From positions 1-64,000 of the forward strand of contig NZ_JAHKRC010000016.1 in the NCBI RefSeq assembly GCF_019345465.1: 64,000 bases of DNA, read 5' to 3'. The first letter of the stretch is position 1, and every line of letters begins with the position of its first letter. The stretch is from Pseudomonas sp. NKUCC02_KPG. Its GTDB lineage: Bacteria; Pseudomonadota; Gammaproteobacteria; Pseudomonadales; Pseudomonadaceae. A program made the position numbers and the translations under genes. Below are positions 43,288-51,771 of the stretch, piece after piece. Under the pieces are notes generated by a model. That model did no database searches, was not told the DNA's origin, and was given only the letters and a program-made list of their open reading frames with translations.

Positions 43288-43302
43288 GGCTACAGCGCCA
43301 GG

Positions 43303-43791
43303 TTACTCCTGATACACCTTTTTCAGCAGGCGCAGCAGTTCTTCACGCTCGGCGCTATCCAGCGCCGAGGTCGCGTCAATGTCGCTTTGGGCAGCGATGG
43401 CCTTGAGCTCTTTGAGCAGGGCTTCTCCGGTCTTGCTCAGGAAGATGCCGTAGGAGCGCTTGTCGGGTTTGCAACGAACCCGTACCGCCAACGCCCGACT
43501 CTCCAGTTTGTTCAGCAATGGCACCACTTGCGGGGGCTCAATCGCCAGCGCGCGGGCCAGGTCTGCCTGCATCAGGCCGGGATGCTGGTCAATGATCGCC
43601 ATTGCCGAAAACTGCGCCGGGCGCAGGTCATGGGCCGACAGTCGGCTGATCAGGTTCTGGAACAGCTTTAACTGGGCGCGACGCATGGCATAGCCGATCA
43701 GTTCGTCCAGCGCGGTGTCCAGGGGGGCCTGTACGTCCGGGCTTTCAGGCAGGGCCTCTTGGGCGACGACAGGGGTGGCTGACTTGGCCAT
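43303..43791 (-). CDS. ferR: MarR-family regulator of the ferulate genes
   Basis: Winged-helix MarR protein of 162 aa. Core: FQNLISRLSAHDLRPAQFSA, then AIIDQHPGLMQADLARALAI, PPQVVPLLNKLESRALAVRV and CKPDKRSYGIFLSKTGEALL. Located divergent to ech, as for the ferulate repressor of P. fluorescens and P. putida, which is released by feruloyl-CoA. The start at 43791 (MAKSATPVV) fits the family length; the frame continues to 43896 without a better ribosome binding site. The symbol rests on position and family, so it is moderately sure. Confidence 0.78.
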   Translation of the reverse strand: MAKSATPVVAQEALPESPDVQAPLDTALDELIGYAMRRAQLKLFQNLISRLSAHDLRPAQFSAMAIIDQHPGLMQADLARALAIEPPQVVPLLNKLESRALAVRVRCKPDKRSYGIFLSKTGEALLKELKAIAAQSDIDATSALDSAEREELLRLLKKVYQE

Positions 43792-43903
43792 AAATAGAGG
43801 GATCCTTGCTCGAATGAAGTTAATAAACCTATCTAGTTTGCCGCGGTTGAAGGTTGATAGCCACCGCTGCGTTATTTTACGTGCGGTTGCCGCCAAAAAA
43901 TTT

Positions 43904-43954
43904 GGTTAATTTAATTAATGGTTAATTGACATAACTAATTTTGCCGGTTAGTTT
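43904..43954 (+). promoter_or_regulatory. Promoter/operator region of ech
   Basis: Sigma70-like TTGACA (43926-43931) with a 17-bp spacer to TAGTTT (43949-43954). It overlaps AT-rich repeats: GGTTAATT at 43904-43911 and again at 43920-43927, around the palindrome TTAATTAA (43911-43918). These are fitting sites for a MarR dimer. The region 43792-43903 holds no further gene. Confidence 0.6.
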
Positions 43955-43992
43955 TTACTCATCTTCAAGCGAACAACAAGAGAGCAATCGCT

Positions 43993-44823
43993 ATGAGCCA
44001 ATACGAAGGCCGCTGGAAAACCGTCAAAGTCGAAATCGAAGACAGCATCGCCTGGGTGATTCTCAATCGTCCGGAAAAACGCAATGCCATGAGCCCGACC
44101 CTGAACCGTGAAATGATCGACGTGCTGGAAACCCTCGAGCAGGACCCGCAGGCAGGCGTGTTGGTGTTGACCGGTGCGGGCGATGCCTGGACGGCGGGCA
44201 TGGACTTGAAAGAGTACTTTCGCGAAGTGGACGCCGGTCCCGAGATTCTTCAGGAGAAAATCCGCCGTGAAGCGTCGCAGTGGCAATGGAAGTTGCTGCG
44301 CATGTACGCCAAGCCAACGATTGCCATGGTCAATGGCTGGTGCTTTGGTGGCGGTTTCAGCCCGCTGGTGGCGTGCGACCTGGCCATCTGCGCCGACGAG
44401 GCAACGTTTGGCCTGTCGGAAATCAACTGGGGCATTCCACCGGGCAACCTGGTCAGCAAGGCAATGGCAGACACCGTAGGCCACCGCCAGTCGCTGTACT
44501 ACATCATGACCGGCAAGACCTTCGACGGGCGTAAAGCCGCCGAGATGGGCCTGGTCAATGAGAGCGTGCCGCTGGCGCAGCTGCGTGAAGTCACCATTGA
44601 ACTGGCGCGCAACCTGCTGGAGAAAAACCCGGTTGTTCTGCGTGCGGCCAAGCATGGCTTCAAGCGCTGCCGCGAACTGACCTGGGAGCAGAACGAAGAT
44701 TACCTGTACGCCAAGCTCGACCAGTCGCGACTGCTGGACACCGAAGGCGGGCGTGAGCAGGGCATGAAGCAATTCCTCGATGACAAGAGCATCAAGCCGG
44801 GCCTGCAAGCCTACAAGCGCTAA
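43993..44823 (+). CDS. ech: Feruloyl-CoA hydratase/lyase (HCHL)
   Basis: Crotonase-family enzyme of 276 aa that hydrates feruloyl-CoA and splits it into vanillin and acetyl-CoA. It is almost residue-for-residue the P. fluorescens AN103 enzyme: oxyanion Met70 and Gly120, Ser123, Glu143 and Tyr239 are all present. First of the ferulate operon (ech-vdh-fcs-thiolase-acyl-CoA dehydrogenase), divergent from the MarR gene. The same enzyme also handles p-coumaroyl- and caffeoyl-CoA. Confidence 0.97.
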   Translation: MSQYEGRWKTVKVEIEDSIAWVILNRPEKRNAMSPTLNREMIDVLETLEQDPQAGVLVLTGAGDAWTAGMDLKEYFREVDAGPEILQEKIRREASQWQWKLLRMYAKPTIAMVNGWCFGGGFSPLVACDLAICADEATFGLSEINWGIPPGNLVSKAMADTVGHRQSLYYIMTGKTFDGRKAAEMGLVNESVPLAQLREVTIELARNLLEKNPVVLRAAKHGFKRCRELTWEQNEDYLYAKLDQSRLLDTEGGREQGMKQFLDDKSIKPGLQAYKR

Positions 44824-44833
44824 TCTCGCTGTT

Positions 44834-44856
44834 CAGGGTGCGCCGGTCGCACCCTG
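44834..44856 (+). other. Intercistronic hairpin between ech and vdh
   Basis: Perfect 9-bp stem CAGGGTGCG (44834-44842) / CGCACCCTG (44848-44856) with loop CCGGT, starting 11 bp after the ech stop. It has no T tract, so it is more likely a transcript-processing or stabilising structure, which would raise ech relative to the downstream genes. Confidence 0.5.
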
Positions 44857-44895
44857 TAAATGAATTCCCGATAACGACAATAAAGAGGAATCACC

Positions 44896-46344
44896 ATGTT
44901 GGACGTGCCCCTGCTCATCGGCGGAAAGTCGTGCCCGGCCCGTGATGGCCGAACGTTCGAGCGCTGCAACCCGGTGACGGGTGAGGTGGTGTCACGCGTG
45001 GCCGCCGCCACCCTGGAAGATGCCGATGCCGCAGTTGCCGCGGCTCAGGCTGCTTTCCCTGCCTGGGCTGCGCTGGCGCCCAATGAACGACGTACGCGGC
45101 TGCTCGCTGCTGCCGAGTTGATGCAGGCACGGGCGAGCGAGTTTATCGAGGCGGCGGGTGAAACCGGGGCCATGGCCAACTGGTATGGGTTCAACGTCAA
45201 GCTGGCGGCCGGCATGCTTCGTGAGGCCGCCTCCATGACCACCCAGATCAACGGCGAAGTGATCCCTTCCGATGTGCCCGGCAGTTTTGCGATGGCCTTG
45301 CGTCAACCCTGTGGCGTGATCCTGGGCATCGCGCCCTGGAATGCCCCGGTGATTCTTGCCACCCGTGCGCTGGCCATGCCGCTGGCGTGCGGCAACACCG
45401 TGGTGCTCAAGGCTTCCGAGCTGAGCCCGGCCGTTCACCGGCTGATTGGCCAGGTGTTGCAGGATGCGGGACTGGGCGATGGCGTAGTCAACGTCATCAG
45501 CAATGCTCCGGCTGATGCACCGGCGATTGTAGAGCGACTGATCGCCAATCCGGCGGTGCGCCGGGTCAACTTTACCGGCTCAACCCACGTGGGGCGCATT
45601 GTTGCCGAACTGGCAGCCCGTCACCTCAAGCCGGCCCTTCTGGAGCTGGGGGGCAAGGCGCCGTTTCTGGTGCTGGACGACGCTGACCTTGACGCCGCAG
45701 TCGACGCCGCAGCCTTTGGCGCTTACTTCAATCAGGGCCAGATCTGCATGTCCACCGAGCGGCTGATCGTGGACAACAAGGTAGCTGATGCCTTTATCTA
45801 CAAGCTGGCAACCAAGGTGGCCAACTTGCGCGCCGGTCATCCCCAGGCGGACGACTCGGTACTCGGCTCGCTGGTGGATGCCAGCGCCGGTGTGCGGATC
45901 AAGGCACTGATCGACGATGCGGTCGGCAAAGGCGCGCGGCTGGTGGTGGGTGGTCAGGTCGAGGGCAGCATCATGCAACCGGCGTTGCTCGATGGCGTGA
46001 CCTCGAGCATGCGCCTGTACCGCGAAGAGTCCTTTGGCCCGGTTGCCGTGCTGCTGCGCGGGGACGGCGATGAGGCCTTGCTGAGCCTGGCCAACGATTC
46101 GGAGTTCGGGTTGTCGGCGGCTATTTTCAGCCGGGACACCGGGCGTGCCCTGGCTCTGGCCCAGCGGGTCGAATCGGGCATTTGCCATATCAACGGCCCG
46201 ACGGTCCACGATGAAGCGCAAATGCCCTTTGGTGGAGTCAAGTCCAGCGGTTGCGGCAGTTTTGGCGGCAAGGCGTCGATCGAGCAATTCACCCAGTTGC
46301 GCTGGATCACCTTGCAGAACGGGCCGCGCCACTACCCGATCTGA
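44896..46344 (+). CDS. vdh: Vanillin dehydrogenase
   Basis: NAD+-dependent aldehyde dehydrogenase of 482 aa that oxidises vanillin to vanillate. Catalytic Cys284 (NQGQICMSTERL), Glu250 (LLELGGKAPF), and Asn149 (APWNAPV) are present, as is the late EESFGPV motif. AAGAGG precedes the ATG. It sits between ech and fcs, its standard position. It probably also takes 4-hydroxy- and protocatechualdehyde. Confidence 0.95.
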   Translation: MLDVPLLIGGKSCPARDGRTFERCNPVTGEVVSRVAAATLEDADAAVAAAQAAFPAWAALAPNERRTRLLAAAELMQARASEFIEAAGETGAMANWYGFNVKLAAGMLREAASMTTQINGEVIPSDVPGSFAMALRQPCGVILGIAPWNAPVILATRALAMPLACGNTVVLKASELSPAVHRLIGQVLQDAGLGDGVVNVISNAPADAPAIVERLIANPAVRRVNFTGSTHVGRIVAELAARHLKPALLELGGKAPFLVLDDADLDAAVDAAAFGAYFNQGQICMSTERLIVDNKVADAFIYKLATKVANLRAGHPQADDSVLGSLVDASAGVRIKALIDDAVGKGARLVVGGQVEGSIMQPALLDGVTSSMRLYREESFGPVAVLLRGDGDEALLSLANDSEFGLSAAIFSRDTGRALALAQRVESGICHINGPTVHDEAQMPFGGVKSSGCGSFGGKASIEQFTQLRWITLQNGPRHYPI

Positions 46345-46441
46345 TCGTCTGCACAAGGCATAACAATAACAAGGAGCCATGCCTGCGCCATGCCGCTTAA
46401 GTGTCGGACGGGCAGCGCATGCCTTGATGGAGGAGCATGAC

Positions 46442-48325
46442 GTGAGTTTCGAATTCAATTCCCCGGCCAAGTCCCCTACACCGGCGCCACGTTATCGCGA
46501 GGTGGCCATCGGTCACCCGGCGGTCGAAGTGCTGGAGGTCGGCGGCATCTTGCACATGCGCTCCCTGGAAACCCTGGAGCCGATGCCCGAACGTTTGCTT
46601 GATCGCCTGGTGCACTGGGCGCAGATCCGGCCCGGGCACACCTTTATCGCTGCACGGGACGCTGATGGCCAATGGCGTCGCATCAGCTATGCCCAGATGC
46701 TGGAAGACGTTCGCGCCATTGCGCAAAGCCTGCTGGCCTATGGCCTGGGGGCAGAGCGTCCGCTGGCGATCCTGTCGGGCAACGATATTGAGCATTTGCA
46801 GATGGCGTTGGGGGCAATGTATGCCGGTATTCCTTACTGCCCTGTTTCCCCTGCCTATTCGTTGCTGTCCCAGGATTTTGCCAAGTTGCGCCATGTCTGC
46901 GACCTGTTGCAGCCGGGCCTGATCTTTGTCAGTGACGCGGCGGTTTATCAGCGTGCCGTGGGCGCGGTATTGCCCTCAGACACGCCATTGGTAGCGGTAC
47001 GCGGCGAGATGGCGGGGCGGCCCCAGGTGAGCTTTGCCAGTTTGCTGGAGCAGCCGGGCGGCGCCGAGGCCCAGGCTGCGTTCATGGCGTCAGGCCCGGA
47101 CAGCATCGCCAAATTTCTCTTCACTTCAGGCTCGACCAAGCTGCCCAAAGCGGTGATTACCACCCAGCGCATGCTTTGTGCCAATCAACAAATGCTGTTG
47201 CAGACCTTTCCGGTTTTTGCCGAAGAACCCCCGGTGCTGGTGGACTGGTTGCCCTGGAACCACACGTTTGGCGGCAGTCATAACCTCGGGATCGTCCTCT
47301 ACAACGGCGGTACGCTGTACCTGGATGGCGGTAAACCAACCGCTCAGGGCTTTGCCGAAACCCTGCGCAACCTCAAGGAAATCTCGCCTACTGCCTACCT
47401 CACCGTGCCTAAAGGCTGGGAAGAACTGGTCACGGCGCTGGAAACCGACAGCGAGTTGCGCGAGCGTTTTTTTGCCCGCATCAAACTGTTCTTTTTCGCC
47501 GCCGCGGGCCTTTCGCAAAGTATCTGGGACCGCCTCGACCGGGTTGCCGAGCAACACTGTGGCGAACGCATCCGGATGATGGCCGGGCTGGGCATGACCG
47601 AAGCCTCGCCTTCATGCACCTTCACCACCGGGCCGTTGTCGATGGCCGGTTATATCGGTCTGCCGGCGCCGGGCTGTGAGGTCCGTCTGGTACCGGTGGA
47701 TGGCAAGCTGGAAGGGCGCTTTCGCGGCCCGCACATCATGCCCGGTTACTGGCGCGCCCCCGAGCAGAGTGCCGAGGCGTTTGACGATGAAGGCTTTTAC
47801 CGCTCCGGTGACGCCATCAAGCTGGCCGATCCTTGCAACCCGCAATGGGGGTTGATGTTTGATGGGCGGCTGGCCGAGGACTTCAAATTGTCATCCGGGG
47901 TGTTTGTCAGCGTGGGGCCGCTGCGCAACCGGGCCGTACTCGAAGGTTCTCCCTATGTTCAGGATCTGGTGATCGCAGCGCCGGATCGCGAATGCCTTGG
48001 TGCGTTGGTATTTGCCCGGCTGTACGAGTGCCGACAGTTATCGGGCTTGCCTGCCGACGCCAGCGACGCGCAGGTGTTGGCCAGTGAACCGGTGCGCCAG
48101 TGGTTTGCTGACTGGTTGCAGCGGCTCAATCTTCAGGCCAGTGGCAATGCCAGTCGCCTGGAATGGATCGCGCTGCAGGATGAGGCCGCGTCGATCGATC
48201 GCGGTGAAATCACCGACAAGGGTTCGATCAATCAGCGTGCAGTGCTGCAATGGCGAGCGGCGCATGTGGAAGCGCTTTATCGCGGGCAGGCGCCTTCGAT
48301 CCTGCGTGCTGGCAAGCCGTCGTGA
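46442..48325 (+). CDS. fcs: Feruloyl-CoA synthetase
   Basis: ATP-dependent acid:CoA ligase of 627 aa that activates ferulate. The adenylate-forming P-loop FTSGSTKLPKAV is at residues 227-238, and GLGMTEASP and GDAIKLADP follow. I chose the GTG at 46442, because GGAGGAG lies 7 bp before it; ATGs at 46379 and 46427 are in frame but poorly placed. The stop overlaps the GTG of the thiolase gene (GTGA), so the operon is tightly coupled. Confidence 0.9.
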   Translation: MSFEFNSPAKSPTPAPRYREVAIGHPAVEVLEVGGILHMRSLETLEPMPERLLDRLVHWAQIRPGHTFIAARDADGQWRRISYAQMLEDVRAIAQSLLAYGLGAERPLAILSGNDIEHLQMALGAMYAGIPYCPVSPAYSLLSQDFAKLRHVCDLLQPGLIFVSDAAVYQRAVGAVLPSDTPLVAVRGEMAGRPQVSFASLLEQPGGAEAQAAFMASGPDSIAKFLFTSGSTKLPKAVITTQRMLCANQQMLLQTFPVFAEEPPVLVDWLPWNHTFGGSHNLGIVLYNGGTLYLDGGKPTAQGFAETLRNLKEISPTAYLTVPKGWEELVTALETDSELRERFFARIKLFFFAAAGLSQSIWDRLDRVAEQHCGERIRMMAGLGMTEASPSCTFTTGPLSMAGYIGLPAPGCEVRLVPVDGKLEGRFRGPHIMPGYWRAPEQSAEAFDDEGFYRSGDAIKLADPCNPQWGLMFDGRLAEDFKLSSGVFVSVGPLRNRAVLEGSPYVQDLVIAAPDRECLGALVFARLYECRQLSGLPADASDAQVLASEPVRQWFADWLQRLNLQASGNASRLEWIALQDEAASIDRGEITDKGSINQRAVLQWRAAHVEALYRGQAPSILRAGKPS

Positions 48326-49563
48326 GCCCTGGGGGGCAGTACTCGGCATTCACCGATGTCGCCATTCTTGAGGCGGTTCGTACCCCGTGGGTCGACCTGG
48401 GCGGGGCATTGGCCCAGGTTTCACCGATCGACATGGGGATCAAGGTCGCCCGTGAAGTGCTGGCCCGTGCCGGGCTGGACGGGGGGGCAGTGGACTCGGT
48501 ACTGGCGGGTTCAATGGCCCAGGCCAGCTTCGATGCGTACATGTTGCCGCGTCATATCGGCCTCTACAGCGGTGTGGCGCAACAGGTGCCTGCCCTGGCG
48601 GTGCAGCGTATTTGCGCCACAGGGTTTGAACTGTTGCGCCAGGCTGCCGGGCAGTTGCATGACGGCATGGAACTGGCGCTGTGCGTGGGCACGGAGTCCA
48701 TGTCCCGCAACCCGATTGCCGCCTACACCCATCGCGGTGGATTCCGCCTGGGGGCGCCGGTCGAGTTCAAGGATTTTCTCTGGGAAGCACTGTACGACCC
48801 GGCTCCCGGCGTGGACATGATCGCCACGGCGGAAAACCTGGCCACGGAGTACGGCCTGAGCCGTGAGGCCGTGGACGGCTATGCCCTCAATAGTCACCAG
48901 CAGGCACTTCACGCCCAGGCCAGCGGCTGGCTGGGGGATGAAATCGTCACCCTGCGCAATGAAGTGTTTGAGCTGGAAGGCTACCAGCCGCGGGGTATCA
49001 GCCTGCCGCGTCGATGTGAGTCGGTCAGCCTCGACAGTCATCCGCGTTCCACCGACGCCGCGGCCCTGGCCAGGCTGGGGGCCATTCACCCGGGGGGTGT
49101 GCAGACGGCGGGTAACAGTTGCGCAGTGGTGGATGGCGCTGCTGCCGCGCTGGTCGCCCGTGCATCGGCGGGGCAGCCGGCCCTGGCCAATTTACTGGCG
49201 ACGGCGGTGGTCGGTGTTGCGCCACAACGGATGGGTATCGGCCCGGTGCCTGCGATCCAGTTGTTGCTCAAACGCAGCGGTTTGGCGCTGGACGCGATTG
49301 ATCTGTTTGAAATCAACGAGGCGCAGGGCGCACAGGTTCTGGCGGTGGCACAGGCACTGGAACTGGACCGGCAAAAACTCAATTGCCGTGGCGGCTCCAT
49401 TGCCCTGGGGCATCCCCTGGCCGCCACCGGCCTGCGCCTGGTGCTGACCCTGGCCCGGCAACTGCGCGAGCAGAATCTGCGTTATGGCATTGCCGCTGCG
49501 TGTGTCGGGGGTGGCCAGGGCATGGCGGTACTGATCGAGAATCCGCATTTTTCCACGATTTGA
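48322..49563 (+). CDS. Thiolase (acetyl-CoA acetyltransferase-like) of the ferulate operon
   Basis: Thiolase of 413 aa with nucleophile Cys98 (VQRICATGFE), the His in GGSIALGHPLAATG and the second Cys in AACVGGGQGMAV. Corresponds to the aat gene of ferulate clusters, proposed for a CoA-dependent beta-oxidation-like side route of phenylpropanoids. GTG start overlapping the fcs stop; the ATG at 48250 is inside fcs. Its role when ech is present is unclear; it may salvage other acyl-CoAs. Confidence 0.88.
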   Translation: MSPGGQYSAFTDVAILEAVRTPWVDLGGALAQVSPIDMGIKVAREVLARAGLDGGAVDSVLAGSMAQASFDAYMLPRHIGLYSGVAQQVPALAVQRICATGFELLRQAAGQLHDGMELALCVGTESMSRNPIAAYTHRGGFRLGAPVEFKDFLWEALYDPAPGVDMIATAENLATEYGLSREAVDGYALNSHQQALHAQASGWLGDEIVTLRNEVFELEGYQPRGISLPRRCESVSLDSHPRSTDAAALARLGAIHPGGVQTAGNSCAVVDGAAAALVARASAGQPALANLLATAVVGVAPQRMGIGPVPAIQLLLKRSGLALDAIDLFEINEAQGAQVLAVAQALELDRQKLNCRGGSIALGHPLAATGLRLVLTLARQLREQNLRYGIAAACVGGGQGMAVLIENPHFSTI

Positions 49564-49572
49564 GGTTTTCCC

Positions 49573-51330
49573 ATGTGGCAATACCAGGCGCCGCTGCGCG
49601 ACATGCAATTTGTGATTGAACACTGGCTTGAGGCCCCACGGGCCTGGGCGCAAACAGAGCGCTTCCAGGACCTCGATCTGGCGCTGGCCCGCCAGGTGCT
49701 TGAAGAAGCCGGGCGGTTCAGCGCCCAGGTGCTTGCGCCGATCAACAGCAGTGGCGACCGCCAGGGATGTAGTTTCGACGCGGGCCGGGTGACGACGCCC
49801 GCCGGATTTGTCGAGGCGTATCGCGCCTACACCGAAGGCGGGTGGTCAGCCCTGGCGTGCGATGAGGCCTACGGCGGGCAGGGCTTGCCGCAGCTGCTCG
49901 ATGCGGCGCTGCAGGAAATGCTCTATGCCAGCAATCATGGCTGGGCCATGTACACCGGCATCGCCCATGGTGCCTACCTGTGCCTCAAGGCCCATGCCCC
50001 GCAGTGGATCAAGGCGCGTTATTTGCCGCAGATTGTCAGCGGTGAAGCCTTGCCCACCATGTGCCTGACCGAGCCGCAGGCAGGCAGCGACGTCGGCCTG
50101 CTGCGCTGTCGTGCCGAACCGCAAGACGACGGCAGTTATCGTGTGAGCGGCAGCAAGCTGTTTATCTCTGGCGGCGAACACGACCTGAGCGCAAATATCC
50201 TGCATCTGGTGTTGGCACGACTGCCCGGTGCGCCTGCTGGCAGCCGGGGCATTTCGCTGTTTCTGGTGCCCAAGCTGCTGGACCACCATCAGGTCAACAA
50301 CGTGCGTTGCGACGGTATCGAACACAAGATGGGGATCAAGGGCAGCGCAACCTGTTCGCTGGTGTTCGAGCAGGCACACGGCTGGCTGATTGGCGAGGCC
50401 AGTCGCGGTCTGGCGGCGATGTTCGTGATGATGAACTCGGCGCGGCTGCACGTGGGTCTGCAGGGGCTGGGACACGCCGAAGCGGCGTGGCAGAACGCTC
50501 GCGACTATGCCCTGGAACGCAAGCAGATGCGTGCGCCGGTGCGGCCTGTCGGGGTCAGTGCCGACGCCGCCGACCCGATCCATTTTCACCCGGCCATGCG
50601 CCGCACCTTGCTGGAGTTGCGCGCCTGCACCGAGGGGATGCGGGCCGTGGGCTATTGGGTGGCGCATCTGCTCGATGAGGCTGAGCACCAAGAGAGCCCG
50701 GCCGAGCGACAGCGCGCCCTGCAACTGGCAGAACTGCTGACGCCCGTGATCAAGGCGTTTTTCACCGACCAGGGGTTTCGCCAGGCCAGCAACGCTTTGC
50801 AGGTGTTCGGCGGTTACGGCTATGTCAGCGAGTTTGCGATCGAGCAAACCCTGCGCGACAGCCGGATCGCGATGATTTATGAGGGCAGCAACGAGATCCA
50901 GGCCAATGACTTGCTGTTGCGCAAAGTGCTGGGTGATGACGGCCGGGCGTTTGCCGAGTTGCTGGCGGTGATGCGCCAGGAGTCCGCGCTGGCCCTGGAG
51001 GCCTCGGAGTGTGCCGGTTTTGGCACTGAGCTGGAGCGACTGTGCGACAAGCTTGAAGCGGTGGTGGGCGCAGTTCGTGAGCGCGCTGGCGAGGAGATCG
51101 AGTATCCCTATCGGGTTGCCGGGGACTTTTTGCGGTTGTGCGGGGTGGCCCTGCTGGGGTTTGCCTGGGTACGAGGGGCGCGGGTGTCCCGTTTGCTGCC
51201 CGACAGCGACCCTGTACGCGCCGGCAAGCTACAAACTGCGCAGTTCTTTTTTGCCTATGTATTGCCAGAAGCCGACTACCGAATCGCCTCCATTCGTGGC
51301 GCACAGGCGAGCCTGGCGTTTGTCGAGTGA
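49573..51330 (+). CDS. Acyl-CoA dehydrogenase (large type) of the ferulate operon
   Basis: FAD acyl-CoA dehydrogenase of 585 aa with an extra C-terminal domain, as in the FadE-like and phenylpropanoid-associated group. Motifs: MCLTEPQAGSDVGLLRCRAE (FAD contact), FGGYGYVSEFAIEQTLRDSR and MIYEGSNEIQAND with the catalytic Glu. It follows the thiolase by 9 bp. Probably oxidises dihydrocinnamoyl-type CoA esters to feed ech; inferred from position. Followed by about 440 bp of regulatory sequence before the van genes. Confidence 0.88.
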   Translation: MWQYQAPLRDMQFVIEHWLEAPRAWAQTERFQDLDLALARQVLEEAGRFSAQVLAPINSSGDRQGCSFDAGRVTTPAGFVEAYRAYTEGGWSALACDEAYGGQGLPQLLDAALQEMLYASNHGWAMYTGIAHGAYLCLKAHAPQWIKARYLPQIVSGEALPTMCLTEPQAGSDVGLLRCRAEPQDDGSYRVSGSKLFISGGEHDLSANILHLVLARLPGAPAGSRGISLFLVPKLLDHHQVNNVRCDGIEHKMGIKGSATCSLVFEQAHGWLIGEASRGLAAMFVMMNSARLHVGLQGLGHAEAAWQNARDYALERKQMRAPVRPVGVSADAADPIHFHPAMRRTLLELRACTEGMRAVGYWVAHLLDEAEHQESPAERQRALQLAELLTPVIKAFFTDQGFRQASNALQVFGGYGYVSEFAIEQTLRDSRIAMIYEGSNEIQANDLLLRKVLGDDGRAFAELLAVMRQESALALEASECAGFGTELERLCDKLEAVVGAVRERAGEEIEYPYRVAGDFLRLCGVALLGFAWVRGARVSRLLPDSDPVRAGKLQTAQFFFAYVLPEADYRIASIRGAQASLAFVE

Positions 51331-51352
51331 TACCCGGAAAACACTGCTTCAG

Positions 51353-51360
51353 TGGATCCA
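51353..51360. promoter_or_regulatory. VanR-operator-like palindrome TGGATCCA (site 1)
   Basis: TGGATCCA (context CAGTGGATCCAATAAA) is the core of the VanR operator of Caulobacter (ATTGGATCCAAT). Four copies were seen in the window, all in the two gaps upstream of the van MFS and vanA genes. Confidence 0.65.
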
Positions 51361-51425
51361 ATAAATCGATTTTCAAGTGACTAAGACTGAGTTCGTGGCC
51401 AGACAGGATTTCTGGCTACGAGATT

Positions 51426-51440
51426 GGTCGATAATCGAAC
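51426..51440. promoter_or_regulatory. PcaR-box-like site upstream of the van MFS gene
   Basis: GGTCGATAATCGAAC carries CGATAATCG, as in the PcaR consensus, 332 bp before the MFS start and between the two VanR-like sites. Confidence 0.5.
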
Positions 51441-51567
51441 GCTAAAGTGTAGAGGGTCTTTATAATTCAACGTGTTGTATTTAAAGGAAAAAATTAATAT
51501 CTCTGCGCCGGTTTCAGGATCTGAGGGCAGGGGTTCTTGATATTGTGACAATCCCTCATATTGCCTG

Positions 51568-51575
51568 TGGATCCA
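51568..51575. promoter_or_regulatory. VanR-operator-like palindrome TGGATCCA (site 2)
   Basis: Context CTGTGGATCCATTAACGGG, about 197 bp before the MFS start at 51772. The 3' flank ATTAA is shared with the site at 57570. Confidence 0.65.
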
Positions 51576-51771
51576 TTAACGGGTTGACTAGCGCCCTGGC
51601 GATGGCTGGATTCCTTCCTGACCGTCGCCCATAAAAATTACAAAAAAAGGGTCTCGTCATGAAAGGCTTATCCAGAGCACAGAACTGTCAGGGTTCTGTC
51701 CGCTTTATGTCTGCGCGCACTGCCGTGTTTTGCGTTTGCCTTGTCCGGGTCGCTTGCGACAGGCAGGTGCA

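Noticed and set aside
43798..43803. GGATCC before ferR as a VanR site
   Set aside because: Flanks (GGGATCCTT) do not form TGGATCCA.
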